DNA of 64,000 nucleotides from contig CM053265.1 in NCBI GenBank assembly GCA_028583415.1, positions 28,861,815 to 28,925,814 on the forward strand, in the 5' to 3' direction. Positions within the stretch are counted from its first letter, which is position 1; every line of letters begins with the position of its first letter. The position numbers were made by a program, and so were the translations under genes. Source of the DNA: Protea cynaroides. Its lineage: Eukaryota; Streptophyta; Magnoliopsida; Proteales; Proteaceae. The notes beneath the pieces were generated by a model. It did not search any database, was not told the DNA's origin, and saw only the letters and a program-made list of their open reading frames with translations. Of the stretch, positions 11,060-22,919 are shown one piece after another.

Positions 11060-12567
11060 TTGTACATGAGAGTGTGGACTTGTGATTCTAGCAATCGTCT
11101 AGTAAGATCCCCATCATTTACAAGGGCTGAACCAAAGATGACACTTAAGGATAGGTTCTACCCTGCTAGGGCAGCACAACCCTCATGTATTCAATTGCCA
11201 GCTGCCACAGGCAACAACTATGAATTGAAAACTCAATTCATTACCATGCTTCCTCATTTTCATGGGTTATCTTCAGAAGATGCATACTTGTTCCTCCGTG
11301 AGTATGAGGAGGTGTGTGCCTTCATTAAAATGCAATAGCTCAGTGATGATGCTGTTAAATTGAGGTGCATTACTTTTTCACTCAAGGATGGAGCTAAAAA
11401 ATGGCTTTACGGTCTTCCCACAAATTCCATTACATCATGGGATAAATTTACTGTGTTATTCCTTAAAAAGTTTTTTCCTCTTCACAAGACAAATAAACTT
11501 CGAGGGGATATAATGCGGTTCAAGCAAGAGTCAAATGAGTCTTTTTCACGACTCATGGAGAGGTTCCAAGGCCTACTCCATGAATGCCCTCAACATGGTA
11601 TTGAAACGTGGCAACTTTGTCAAGTTATTTACGAGGGGATAGACTTTCCTACTAAGCAAATGCTTGATTCTATGTGTCCTCAAGGATTCACTTCCTATGA
11701 GGATGCTAATGATGCTTGAAACTTTTTGGCGAATCTCTCTGAAAAATAAGAGAGTGGGAGTCTATGCAGGAGACAGATCGCACCCAAAAAGGTAAAGGTT
11801 ACTTTGTAGATGGCATGGTCGCTAAGGAGGCACACATAGATAACCTTATCAAAAGGATAAAAGCTTTAGTTCCTAAAGACCCTATCCAAAAGCAAGTCCT
11901 AATGTGCAACTGGTGTCAAACTCCTGGACACACAGTAGAAGAATGCCCTTCACAGGGAAATTCTCAGAATGCTAATGTAAGTGCACTGTACAATCCGTAT
12001 AGCAACACTTACAACCCATGATGGAGAAATCATCCAAATTTCTCCTGGAACAAAGGGAACTGTGTGGACCCACCCCAATTTCCAATTCAAGGTCATCTCG
12101 GTCACACTAGGCCATATGCTCCCCCTAGACCCAATTTTGTTACCCAAGGTAATTTTCAGCAACCCCCTGGGTTTTCTAACACGGGTGAGCCGGCCAGACT
12201 CAGTGAGTTGGAGAAAAATGTGGCGGCTCTAATGGCAAGGCATACTAGTATGGAGAGGACACTTACCCAATTGGTTACCCTAATGTGTGAAAAGAACAAG
12301 GGTATTATGCTCAGCCAACCAGAGACCAATCCATGCCATCACCCACAACCAAATAGGTCAAACCCTCAATTAAATGGCATAGAGAGTCAATCGGGGTCCT
12401 CCAATCAATGCAATGCAGTCCATGCATTACGGAGTGGCCAAGAGTACCTACGGGATGAAGCACCAAAGAACAAAGCCACAGTTGCTCCTGTTAATGTTCT
12501 CCAATCTGAGGCAGCTACTGAGCCTCTTTCTTTAGGTTCATCTGATGTAGCTGAAAGACCCAAATAG
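11060..12567 (+). pseudogene. gag: Athila gag pseudogene
   Basis: Encodes the particle protein. The frame from 11060 shows TLKDRFYPARAAQPSCIQLP, then PHFHGLSSEDAYLFLREYEEV and ITSWDKFTVLFLKKFFP, the Athila-type capsid core. In-frame stops lie after KMQ (about 11336) and DANDA (about 11717). A frame at 11764 carries the zinc knuckle C-NW-C-QTPG-H-TVEE-C (about 11903-11950). A TGA at 12019-12021 replaces an expected Trp codon. The remaining frame (12064-12567) encodes the Pro/Gln-rich C-terminal part with a predicted helix LSELEKNVAALMARH. At least three stops make it non-functional as it stands. Confidence 0.85.
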
Positions 12568-12615
12568 ACTGTCCCGGACAGAGTTTTTACTCCACCAGCC
12601 CCATTCCCTAATAGG

Positions 12616-13275
12616 TTGGTAAACCAAAAGAAGACTGCTTTAGTTGATAAAATTTTAGAGGTCTTCAAACAGGTAGAATTGAATATCCCACTTTTGGATG
12701 CAATTGACCAAATTCCTATTTATGCAAAAGTCCTTAAAGACTTATGCACACAAAAGAGGATTAGTCAAATTCCTAAAAAGGTATTCTTGGCTGCACATTT
12801 AAGTTCCCTTCTGAACCATCCTCTGGCAGCCAAATACAAGGACCCTGGGTGTCTTACCATCTCTTGCATCATAGGCAACACTTTTATTGATCATGCTCTG
12901 CTAGACTTAGGTGCAAGTGTGAATCTTCTACCTTACCATGTTTACCAACAATTAGGATTGAGAAAGTTGAAACCAACGTCTATCTCACTTCAACTAGCTG
13001 ATCGCTCTGTAAAAACTCCTAAAGGAATGGTAGAGGATGTTTTGTTAAAGGTAGGAGAATTTCTTTTTCCTGTGGATTTTATTGTTTTAGAAATACATCC
13101 TGTCTCCAATAGGGATCAAATCCCTATCATTTTAGGGAGACTGTTTCTGGCTACAAGCAATGCACTGATAAATTATAGGAATGGTCTCATGAAATTGTCA
13201 TTTGGTAACCAAACTGTTGATTTAAATGTATTTAGGTTGGGTAAGCAACCGAATGAGGAAGTACATATGCTCTAA
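12616..13275 (+). pseudogene. Athila protease domain
   Basis: A 219-codon open frame. It includes LEVFKQVELNIPLLDAI, the linker usual before Athila protease, and the active site LLDLGASVNLLP (DLGA type) at about residues 96-107, then the flap and ILGRLFLATSNALI near the end. It would process the Gag-Pol polyprotein. The start is only the first ATG after the upstream stop at 12565-12567. The frame itself looks intact, but it is separated from gag and RT by stops, so it would not be made as part of a normal polyprotein. Confidence 0.85.
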
Positions 13276-13401
13276 GAATTCCCTGACCTTGTAGAGACCA
13301 CTTTTGACATTAACTTTGACTCGAAATTCTCGAAGTGTATGGAAGAGTTGGGAGGAGTAGAGAATACTTTCTCATCAGAGGCATGAAGTATCCACACACC
13401 T

Positions 13402-15246
13402 ATGGAACCTCTAGGACCTCTAACCATTTCCAATCCCAAGCCCTCAATGGTTAAACCACCTAGCTTAGAATTAAAGGAGTTACCATCCACTTTGAAGTAT
13501 GCCTTCCTAGGACCTGACCAGACTCTTCCTGTTATTATTGCATCTGATTTGACTTCTAATCAGGAAGAAGAGTTAGTCAAACTCTTACAAAATCACAAGG
13601 AAGCCTTAGGTTGGACTGTGGCTGATATCAAAGGTATTAGTCCATCTATTGTTCAGCATCATATACACCTTATGGAAGATACCAACCCCTCAAGGAAACC
13701 TCAGAGACGGGAAAATCCTGTGATGAAGGAAGTCATTAAGAAAGAGATTCTAAAGTGCTTAGCTCATGGGATCACATATCTCATATCTAACAGTGAGTGG
13801 GTAAGTCTGGTACATGTGGAACCAAAGAAGTCAGGAGTCACTATAGTTTCTAATACTGACAATGAATTGATTCCAACCCGTATCCAAAAAGGATGGAGAG
13901 TCTGCATAGACAACAGAAAGCTGAATACGGCAACGTGGAAGGATCACTTACCTTTTCCTTTCATTAATCAAATGTTAGAGAGGTTGGCCGGACATGAATA
14001 TTATTGCTTCTTATATGGATACTCCGATTACAATCAAATCTCCATTGTCTTACATGACCAACACAAGACCACTTTCACATGCCCCTATGGAACCTATGCT
14101 TATCGGCACATGCCTTTTGGGCTATGCAATGCTCCTGCCACTTTTCAAAGGTGCATGATGAGCATCTTCTTAGATATGGTAGAGAAATATTTAGAAGTAT
14201 TCATGGATGATTTTTCTGTGCATGGGTCTACTTTTTTTTATTGCCTACATAATCTTTCCTTAGTTTTTATCCGGTGTACGGAGAAATATCTAGTTTTAAA
14301 TTTGGAGAAATGCCACTTCATGGTAAAACAGGGCATAGTGTTGGGTCACATCATTTCCAAAGATGGGATCATGGTTGACAGAGCCAAAGTAGAATTGATT
14401 GAAAAGCTACCTGTTCCCAAATCTGTTAAGGACATTCACTCCTTTCTAGGACATGCCAGTTTCTATCGGAGGTTTATTAAAGATTTTAGTCAAATTGCTC
14501 GTCCTCTCACCTCTTTACTTGCTGAAGACCAGCTCTTTGATTTTAATGATGCCTATCTTGAGAGTTTTAATCAACTCAAAAAGATTTTGACCACTGCCCC
14601 TGTTATTCAGGCACCCATATGGACAGAGCCCTTTGAGCTTATGTGTGATGCTTCTAATTTTGCATTAGGAGCTGTCCTTGGGCAACAGATCAATAAGTTA
14701 CCCCATGTAATTTGTTATGCAAGTAGGACTTTAAACGATGCACAGCTTAATTACACCACCACTGAAAAGGAATTCTTAGCTGTTGTATTCGCTTTAGAGA
14801 AATTTTGTGCCTACTTGATAGGATCCCATGTCATTGTGTATATGGATCATGCCTCTCTCAAGCATCTCTTGCAGAAAAAGGATACCAAAGCTCATCTCAT
14901 TAGATGGGTTTTGCTTTTACAAGAGTTTGACTTAGAGATTAGGGATAAATCAGGAATAGAAAATTTGGTTGCTGACCACTTATCCCGACTGCCTAATTCT
15001 TTGACTATCGATTTACCAGTCAACGAGTTTTTCCCAGATGAGCAGTTGTTTGCAGTATCTAGTGAACCTTGGTTCGCTGATATTGTAAATTACTTGGTAA
15101 CGGGTGTGACCCCTTCCCATTGGTCCGCCCAGGATAGGTATAAATTCCATTCCCAAGTCAAGTACTATTTTTGGGATGATCCATATCTATTCAAAACTTA
15201 CCCTGATCAGATTATCAGGAGATGTGTACCTGACCATGAACAATAA
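13402..15246 (+). pseudogene. Athila reverse transcriptase and RNase H
   Basis: 614 open codons. RT: HHIHLMEDTNPSRKPQRR leader, GWRVCIDNRKLN (about residues 170-181), motif A region FLYGYSDYNQI, motif C EVFMDDFSVHG with the two catalytic aspartates. RNase H: ELMCDASNFALGAVL, TTEKEFLAVVFALEKF and VYMDHASLKHLL, ending in NLVADHLSRLP. Motif A normally reads FLDGYSGY in this clade, so here the first metal-binding Asp is Tyr. The protein would therefore be catalytically dead despite the long open frame. It copies element RNA into DNA in the virus-like particle. Confidence 0.93.
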
Positions 15247-16210
15247 TCTGTGCTGTCTTATTGTCATGATCAGGCGTGTGTGGCCACTTTGGGCCAAATA
15301 AGAACGTGGCCAAGGTTTTACATTCTGGATTCTACTGGCCTAGTCTTTTTAAGGATGCCTTCAATTACTGTAAGGCATGCCCTTCTTGTCAGTCTTTAGG
15401 CCGCATTACCAAGTGGAATATGATGTCACTAAACCCAATTCTGGTGGTTGAAGTTTTGATGTTTGGGGCATCGATTTTATGGGTCCGTTCCCAAAGTCTT
15501 TTGGGAATGAGTATATCTTGTTAGCTGTGGACTACGTATCCAAATGGATAGAAGTTGTTGCTACTAAGACCAATGACCACAAGGTAGTCATTAAATTTTT
15601 AAAGGAAAATATATTCTTCCGATTTGGTACCCTCGAGCTATCATTAGCAATAGCGGGAAACACTTCTGTAATAAACCATTTGAGGTCCTTGTTCGAAAAT
15701 ATGGTATAACCCATAAATTGGTAACCCCTTACCATCCTCAGACCAGTGGACAGGCTGAAGTGTCCAATCGAATAATCAAGCAAATTTTGGAAAAAAACTG
15801 TCAATCCTACTCATAAGGATTGGTCCATTCGTCTAGTAGATGCTTTGTGGGCTTATAGAACTGCTTTCAAGACCATTCTTGGTCAATCCCCTTACTGTCT
15901 GGTGTACGAAAAAGCCTGCCATCTACCAGTCGAATTGGAAAATCGGGTATTTTGGGCAATTAAGAAATTAAATTTTGATTTTTTATATGCTAGCACTCAT
16001 AGCGGACTTCAGCTCTCTGAGTTGGATGAATTGAGAAATGATGCCTACGATAGTGCCCACATCTATAAAGACAAGACCAAGGCTTATCATGACAGACATA
16101 TCCTTCGAAAGTCTTTCACCCCTAGTGAAAAGGTTTTGCTTTATAATTCTCGTTTGCATATTTTTCCTGGTAAACTTAGATCTCGTTGGGAAGGCCCTTA
16201 TATTGTTTAA
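15247..16210 (+). pseudogene. Athila integrase pseudogene
   Basis: Integrase inserts element DNA in the genome. The zinc-binding N-terminus is visible (GHFGPNKNVAKVLHSGFYWP, then CKACPSCQ). After a frameshift near 15450-15480 comes GIDFMGPFPKSFGNEYILLAVDY with the first catalytic Asp. The second catalytic block, normally ISDGG, reads ISNSGKHF in another frame near 15640, so Asp is Asn. The Glu block HPQTSGQAEVSNR is at about 15735-15775. The C-terminal part (15845-16210) has the WAYRTAFKTILGQSPY region and ends at RSRWEGPYIV. At least three frame changes. Confidence 0.85.
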
Positions 16211-17440
16211 AATTTTTTCTCATCGGGTGCAATTGAGATTTTAAATCCAGGTATAGGTGCAACCAACAAAGTGAATGGCCAGCGTTTGAAGCCATTTTTG
16301 GAGCTTTTACACGACTCCACTGAAGAGGTCATGGATCTCCATGAGCCTTTTTACACTGATCCTTGATTCAGGGAGTTTTTTCTTCCCATTGTCCTTGCCT
16401 TTTATTTTTCTATATACATTGAGGACAATGCATGATTTAAGTATGGGGGAAGGGTTGAGATTTCATTAAAAAAATGAATTTTGAGCTTTCATTGTAAATT
16501 TTAACTTTTAACTTTGATTTTTGGGAAAGTCAATCACTATTTCTATGGTTTTGACACAAAAGAGAAAGGAGAAAGAGACCTAGGAAACTATCACATACGA
16601 AGTAATGAAACCCTATGTGAGGATAGTACTTAGGCTCTATTTTGATATGAGAATTAAGTTAAAAAATACATCTTACCTCTTCTGAAGGAATGAATATTTT
16701 ATGGTTATAGTTGATAATTTCAACCTTTGAATAAAGCTGAGACCTCCTTGTACTATAAAAAAAATCATAATAAGAAAATAATAATATAAGAGTTTTTTGT
16801 TCTTGGAATTATACAGGACATTCCACCTCAGGAAGCGAGGTGTCTTGATTGAAATTCCTTGGATACATCTCTTATTAAAAAAAAGTACTCTATAGCATCA
16901 ATGTCTTTAAAGATATATGCCAAAAGTGAAGCTACATAGTAACATGAGAATGCATAACCACCTGCACTTCTCAAGCCAATTGTAGTGGAGTAGCTTAAAG
17001 AGGAAAAAAAATACAAGTGTTAAAAGCTATTCTTGGGTCTTGGTTACCAGACAAAGGGCTCACCCTAAGGAGAGATATGTTTGGAAGATATAACAAGGTT
17101 TCATTATTAAGATGCAACCTTAGTGTTTGAATCATATGAGGTAGCAAAGTTCAAGTGTGGGGGTTTCTATGTCTTCTTGATCCCAAGTTGAGTGTCTTGA
17201 CTAATAAGATGTGTGTGTGCTCTCTTTTCCTTAATACCAAAATTAAAGTTTGCAATTTCTATATGAATTTTGTGTGTTTATTCTCTGAAAATACTTACGA
17301 GACACAACTCGTCCATTAGGGGTGATCTAGGGGTTTAAAGGCTTGTTGCAGGTGCTAAGTGTAATCGTGATTTCTATGAAAGTGAGTTAGGATTTTATTT
17401 TATTTTTATATTTTTTTCCTCGAGACTAGCAAAGCTCAAG
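16211..17440 (+). other. Athila 3' untranslated region, no env
   Basis: About 1.2 kb without a usable ORF on the plus strand, so an env-like gene is absent. GAGGACAATGCATGATTTAAG followed by TATGGGGGAAGGG at about 16421-16454 is the post-integrase phrase common in Athila-like elements and may act as a second polypurine tract. Phrases such as AAGTGTGGGGG recur near 17150-17162 and 17440. Confidence 0.6.
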
Positions 17441-17452
17441 TGTGGGGGAATC
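17441..17452 (+). other. Athila polypurine tract
   Basis: TGTGGGGGAATC directly before the 3' LTR, the start site for plus-strand DNA synthesis. Confidence 0.8.
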
Positions 17453-18661
17453 TGATGAACACATTTTATGTGTAAATTTAAGACATAAAATGTACATCTA
17501 TTATTCTATTTATGATGCTTTTTGAGTAGTTAATGTTGATTTTATCTTTGTTGGGTATAGGTGAAAGAATGGAGAAATTTGAGCTTGAAAAGATCATTTT
17601 ATGAATTTTGGGTGATCCTGTCCAGTTAACTCACCTAGCAATTCAGCAGCCGGGCATAAGATGAATTTTATGAGGAGAGCCACGAATTCTGTGTATAAGA
17701 TCAGCCTTGGACCAAGTCAAAGAGTAGCCCAATCTCATGTGAAAGATTCTATTCTCTTGAGAAAATATTCTTTAGTTATTTGGAATCAAATTTACAAAAT
17801 TGGCATGGCATGGAAGAATGGAAAGCCCCAATCGATTATGGAAGTTTTAAAGAAGAGATAATGATGTTAAAGATATGATGAGTTGGTGTAAGATTTTTTT
17901 ACTCAAGAATCGTCCACATATAATGAACCTACAATATTGGAATTTGGTTACCAAAATTATCTCCACAAAATCTCTTGTAATCTAATTGTAAATATTGATT
18001 GTAATCTTGACTCACTTGTATATATATACGTGATGCTCAGCAAAAGAAAAACCATCCAAGAATTCTATTATGAGTTTTTTTCTTAGTTTTGAGAATTTAT
18101 GAGAGAGTTTGAGATTCTTAGTTTTTTTTTTCCTTTTAAGTTGTGTTCTTCTTGCTTAATTTTATTTTTATTTATTTATTTATTTATTTTTTAGTTTTAA
18201 TTTCAGATTTAGAACTCTGTAGTAGGGTAGATAAATATAGGTTGTACCCCATTACTAATTTAATTTAGGGGAGAAGGCTCCCTTTGTAATCGTTTGCACA
18301 TCACTTTGGAGTGATAACAAGACGACGAGCAACGATAGAGAAATCTTCTATCGAGATAAGTTTTTCTTACATTCTTTTTCTTTTAATTTCGTTTCTTTCT
18401 TGCAATAAATCTATGTTACTTTATGGTTAGTGGTTTCGTAAATTTTCATATCGTTATGAATGGTTATTATTGTTTTTATTGCTTGATTAATTTTTATTTA
18501 AAGTGATTAGGGTGTTAATTCAATCATATCTTAATTCAATCATATCCCTTTGGTACACTTTGCCTTATTTGAGTTAGGATAATAGCAATTCCTCCCTGAG
18601 ATCGACCCGTTACTGCACAATACCGTGCATTTGCGGTTACATACATATTTAATTCACATCA
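17453..18661 (+). repeat. Athila 3' LTR
   Basis: 1209 bp, TGATGAACACA to TTCACATCA. Pairs with the 5' LTR. A short local duplication (TTAATTCAATCATATC twice near 18510-18546) is specific to this copy. Confidence 0.95.
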
Positions 18662-19880
18662 CCTTAATAAACTGATGAAAAGATAATATAGAAACCGTTA
18701 CCCATGTTCCCACACTTTTGTATAGGTGTTGAGTATATTAGGGACATGGTTATCCAGGCTTAAGAAACTAAAGTTACGTGATATCAGGTGAGGAACAGAA
18801 TCCCTAATGAATTTTGTGAGTGTTTCAATATATGATTACTATGCCACATGCTTATGTGATAACAAGTCATCCAATAACTGCTTTGTGCATGCATTTGTAT
18901 TATAATATATGATTGATGTGCAAATGTATGTGACTATGATCTGGTAGATAATGGTGAAATGGTCAAGGACCACTGAACCCAACTTATTAAACTATTATTG
19001 ACGAGTATGTCACTCGCCCTTAATAGGATGATTGCATCCTAGGGGGCAAAACAGATGGTCTGGGATTCCTACTAGATTGGTAAGAGGGATACATCGGATG
19101 ACATAAAGGATTTGGTTAGTGGCACTACCCCTGTATACAACCCTGGCCAATAGGGGATCAAGTACTGGTAAAGTGGAGTGATGGGGGGAAGGGTCAACAG
19201 TGTTCGTTAAAGGCATCACTTGCCAGACTTGATGCCCGATCACCATTCTAATTGGGATGTCATGTGGGAGCACCAGGGCTATTGGAGTAGGTTGGTGAGT
19301 ATCCAACACTCCCATGCATGGAGGTTGTAGTCAGCTTCTGGGAAGTATGGCTAGGCCTTACCATTGCACAATAGCATACATAATACCTAACTATTCCAAT
19401 GTTGTGTGTAATAAATTGATCATGCATACTTGTTTACTTGCGTATCTATTTCTCACTGAGTTCATATTGGAAAGCTGATCTTTGTGTACGCCATTATTTT
19501 TAGATGATGTTGTAGGTACCGTGGTTGTGGATTATCTGAACGTACCCATGATTTCTCAATTGGCCCAACTAGGTGGAATACTGTATGTTGATAAAGCACA
19601 CGACGTGAACTGCGAGTGTAATGCGTGTGTCTTCGATGGATAGTTCTTCTTGAGGAAATGTTTTAGAACAATTAAAAATTTTCTTTTATTGCCCATGGTT
19701 TATAGGGCAATGGTACTCTAAGGTTTTGGATTATGGGGTTAGTTGATGAACATCATTTAAAGGGATGTAACATATTGATATTACTACTTTTATTTATCAT
19801 TAGTGTACTCATGGTTATCTAGTTATCATCCATTATTTATTACTCTGAATTGTGTTAGTGGCATTGTGTTGGTGGTGGTT
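18662..19880 (+). repeat. Family T3 LTR copy 2, right part
   Basis: Continues 9423 after removal of Athila. Matches about 7450-8760 of copy 1 (ACAACCCTGGCCAATAGGG, GGTATGGCTAGGCCTTACC, CTCACTGAGTTCA). The right boundary is approximate. Confidence 0.6.
19503..19643 (+). CDS. LTR-encoded acidic/Cys-rich peptide, family T3
   Basis: Open frame of 46 codons plus TAG: DDVVGTVVVDYLN near the start and AHDVNCECNACVFDG at the end. It aligns with the T1 and T2 LTR peptides although the middle has diverged completely. It directly follows TATTTTTAG, again an acceptor-like string. No known family recognised. Confidence 0.45.
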   Translation, partial: DDVVGTVVVDYLNVPMISQLAQLGGILYVDKAHDVNCECNACVFDG

Positions 19881-20575
19881 GGTATGTATGTGTGTGAGGA
19901 CAATGAGAGGCACGAGAGGCAGTTCGCCCTCCTCCTCAGGACTATCGAGAAAATCATATTTTTAGTTAGAGTCGCCACCTAGATTAAGGACCTAAGACCT
20001 CTAAAAATATAGCCTCACCGTAAGGTAAGACTTCTATTGACTCATGACCCAATGTACCAACTTTTTAGTCTATCTCATAGATCGGGTAAGTATTCAAGGT
20101 ATGATTATGGGAAGGTGTTAGGCACCTAAACCGCCTGATCAAGATCGACCTCCTAAACTTTCCTTAGACTTTAGTTCTGACTATGCTTCATCAACTGCAT
20201 GACTAGGGCTCAAATGGGGGGATATCCTAAACCAAGTTGCTAAATTCTTCTAACCTAGGATTCAGCCAAAAATGCCTTGAAGCTAATAAACAAGCAATAT
20301 AATGTACAACGAACCAAACCAAATGATGGTTTGGTCCTGGACTGAGTATGAGATATCCATCTCAAACTGCCTACATATTCCAGTCCTGAAAATCAAGTCC
20401 AAAACATAGTTCAAAACAGATTATTATTTAAAGTTTATGGATGTGATTTATGCTTGAACATCATTAGATTCAATTGTTCAAATTGAGATTTATGCTTGAT
20501 GAATGGTTGATATTGAATCTAGATAGTCCATTTGGACTAAGAGTACCGTACTTCGAGAGTCCTCCAAACTGCCTA
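19881..20575. other. Host repeat of element 1, left part; unclassified retroelement DNA
   Basis: No ORF. Contains GAGTCGCCACCTAGATTAAG, GGGAAGGTGTTAGGCACC and ACTGCCTACATATTCC with ATCAAGTCC...CATAGTTC. From memory these phrases resemble LTR or untranslated regions of Tat/Ogre-type elements; I cannot verify that. Continues at 32198. Confidence 0.4.
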
Positions 20576-22882
20576 TGTCACACCCCAATTCTGTACTATT
20601 CAGAATGATGTGATGAACCGCTAATAAACCAACGGTTCAACCAGGATCTCGAGTAGGCTATCCCTGCGTTATCTGAACTTACACACATCCGTAATCATAA
20701 TCAGAGTAAATACACAATAGTAGAAGTCTTATAATAACATGAACTGAGAAACTAAAATGATATTAATAATTTAATAGTAAATTATTCAGTTTTCAACTAA
20801 GACATAATTAATTATCAAATACATGTCTTAATAAATCCAATAAAGAAACCTATAAAATATCTAGTCAAATACACACGAGTTGCACTCGCAAGAGGAGTCG
20901 TGTGTATCCACTTCAGCTTCAGCTTCCATCGCTGCCACGTTCCCGTATGCAGACGCATTCACATAGTCTTCAACGGTATAACCTGCATCATCAACTAAAA
21001 ATATTCGACGTCGAGGGGTGAGCACACATCAAGGCTCAGTGAGTAGCCAAAACAATGCAACAATACATATGCATGCAAATTAATTTATATCTTTGGTCTG
21101 GTATATAAGTTTGCCGTATGAAATAGAAAGGTTTAGGTAGCCAAAGGTCGTGTTTATTGACCCCGCCTCTATACACGAGTGTGTGACGTTACCCAAAGAT
21201 CACGTTTATCGTCAACTCACATGCACCCAATCACGAACATTATATAACAAAGGTTACGTTTATTGTTATATAGTGCCATACCAACACGTAAGCCCCTGTT
21301 AACGAGGGCTGCAAACTGGGCTCGCAACTAACCAATCCTAATGCCAAAAAGTGTATCCAAGGCCTCACTCCAGCATCCCTCAGAATGTCCATAGAGATAG
21401 AGCTAAGGCCCCCCGGTAGAGTCAGAGACTACAAGGACCGAGACGACCTCCCCTGATACTCTATGACATAATAGTTCTGCTAAAGTAATGGCGATACGAT
21501 GATGCTAATGCACAAGACTTGAGTTAAAGATAGAGCTAAAGTGCTGAGACCCGCCAAAGGTTAACGTTTATTGACGTTCTCATCACACCTCCCCTGATAC
21601 TCGCTGGCATCAAATACATCAACCACACACATACAAGCACATGCCTATTCCTATCATCATCTTCATCATCATGTTATAAATAATAAAGTAAATATGCATG
21701 AACAAATAATAGAAATATTGGATGGCATGCTGCATGCACATTACAAACATATTCGCATAGAATCAAGCATGGCATAGGACTCAAGAAATAGAAAACAGTT
21801 TTTCTTATTAACCAATTTAGTTTGGAGTTCTGGTTCCTCACCTTAGCTTGCTAATAGATACTTTTCCAAGCTTTAGAATCACCTTTACAGTGTTATTATA
21901 TTACTAGAAGACCTAACAAAGTCGATAGAATTTAATTAGAATTAATTCTAGATTTAAAAACCATGCTATTAACTGAGGGTCGGAGGTAGGGTCGGAGTCC
22001 TGATCGACCCTGGGTGCGACCCTCCCCAAATTCTGAACTTCCCGAACACTGGGGGTCGATGGTCAGGAACACCTAGGGTCAGATGGTCATCGACCCTCGG
22101 TGCGAGCCTCTGTGCACTTTCGTCCAATTCCCTCTTTTAATCCATTCTTCGTGTTTGAAATCCTATGGCTTGCCCCTACATTTCATTCTACATGCATTCC
22201 ATGGTCTGAAACCATGTATAACCCACCTAGATAGCTTTCATGCATTCTTCTATGGTTTTCCATGGAAACCTAACCATAGATTGATGGTTTGGATTTCTCT
22301 GAGATCACACTCTCAACAATAACTAACCTAAAGTCTGTAGAAACTCATGGAATTAGTATCCATACCTGAGAAGATTACTTTTTCTCTGAAATTCTTCTCC
22401 TTTTTGCTATGTTCTCTTCCTTGCCTTTCTTCTTCCTCTTTTCCTTCTCCTCTCTTTCTCTCAATTCAATTAGGGTTGTTAAAGGAGTGAAAGTGGCTTA
22501 GGGACGTCCTTTAAATAGGGTAGGAACATCCTAAAATAAGTCCCTTTGAGATTAGGAAATAATCCCCATCGAAAATTAGGAAATTTCCTAATTTTATTTC
22601 CTACGATAACCGAGGGTCGATGGGAGGGTCGATGATCCCGTTGACCCTAGGGTCCTAAGCTGTCCGACCCTCCCTTCAAAACTGAGGGTCTGACTTTCTG
22701 TTTTGGGAGGTCCGACCCTGCTTAGCTGGGTATGCGACCCTTCCCCTATTTTAAGTGTTTTTGGGTCGATTTGATACTTGGGATCTCGATCTCCTTCACG
22801 CCCTTGGTCCATTTAACACGACCATGACGGGTAAACCTGGTTCAAGGTGGTAAGACCGGGTCAGATTGACACGGGTCTTACA
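20576..22882 (-). repeat. Element 1 3' LTR
   Basis: 2307 bp. Contains GGGTCGA/TCGACCC clusters in U3 (about 21975-22105 and 22610-22760), a TATTTAAA box at 22517-22510, the small peptide ORF at 20996-20861 and four GTTTAT(T/C)G repeats. Confidence 0.95.
20861..20996 (-). CDS. LTR-encoded peptide, element 1 3' copy
   Basis: Conserved core: VDDAGYTVEDY, then ASAYG, an acidic stretch, DTHDSSCECNSCVFD and TAG. Upstream the same frame has a TGA where element 3 reads Tyr, so the longer 64-residue form is broken here. Confidence 0.45.
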
Positions 22883-22893
22883 ACTCCCCCCAA
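22883..22893 (-). other. Element 1 polypurine tract
   Basis: TTGGGGGGAGT on the minus strand, flush with the 3' LTR. Confidence 0.85.
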
Positions 22894-22919
22894 CTTATAA
22901 AAATTTTGTCCTCAAAATT

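Larger units (their letters stand above)
9424..18661 (+). mobile_element. Athila-type Ty3/gypsy element, full length, defective
   Basis: A complete 9238-bp element: LTRs at 9424-10628 and 17453-18661, target duplication CCTTA at 9419-9423 and 18662-18666, tRNA-Asp-like primer site, and gag-protease-RT-RNase H-integrase order. The RT contains an ELIPTR.Q.GWRVCIDNRKLN block and the protease a DLGAS site, both typical of the Athila clade. The 16.2-17.4 kb interval has no env-like ORF. Coding regions carry stops and frameshifts. Inserted in a T3 LTR. Confidence 0.93.

Noticed and set aside
16211..17440. Possible env gene of the Athila element
   Set aside because: No open frame of useful length and no membrane segment on the plus strand.
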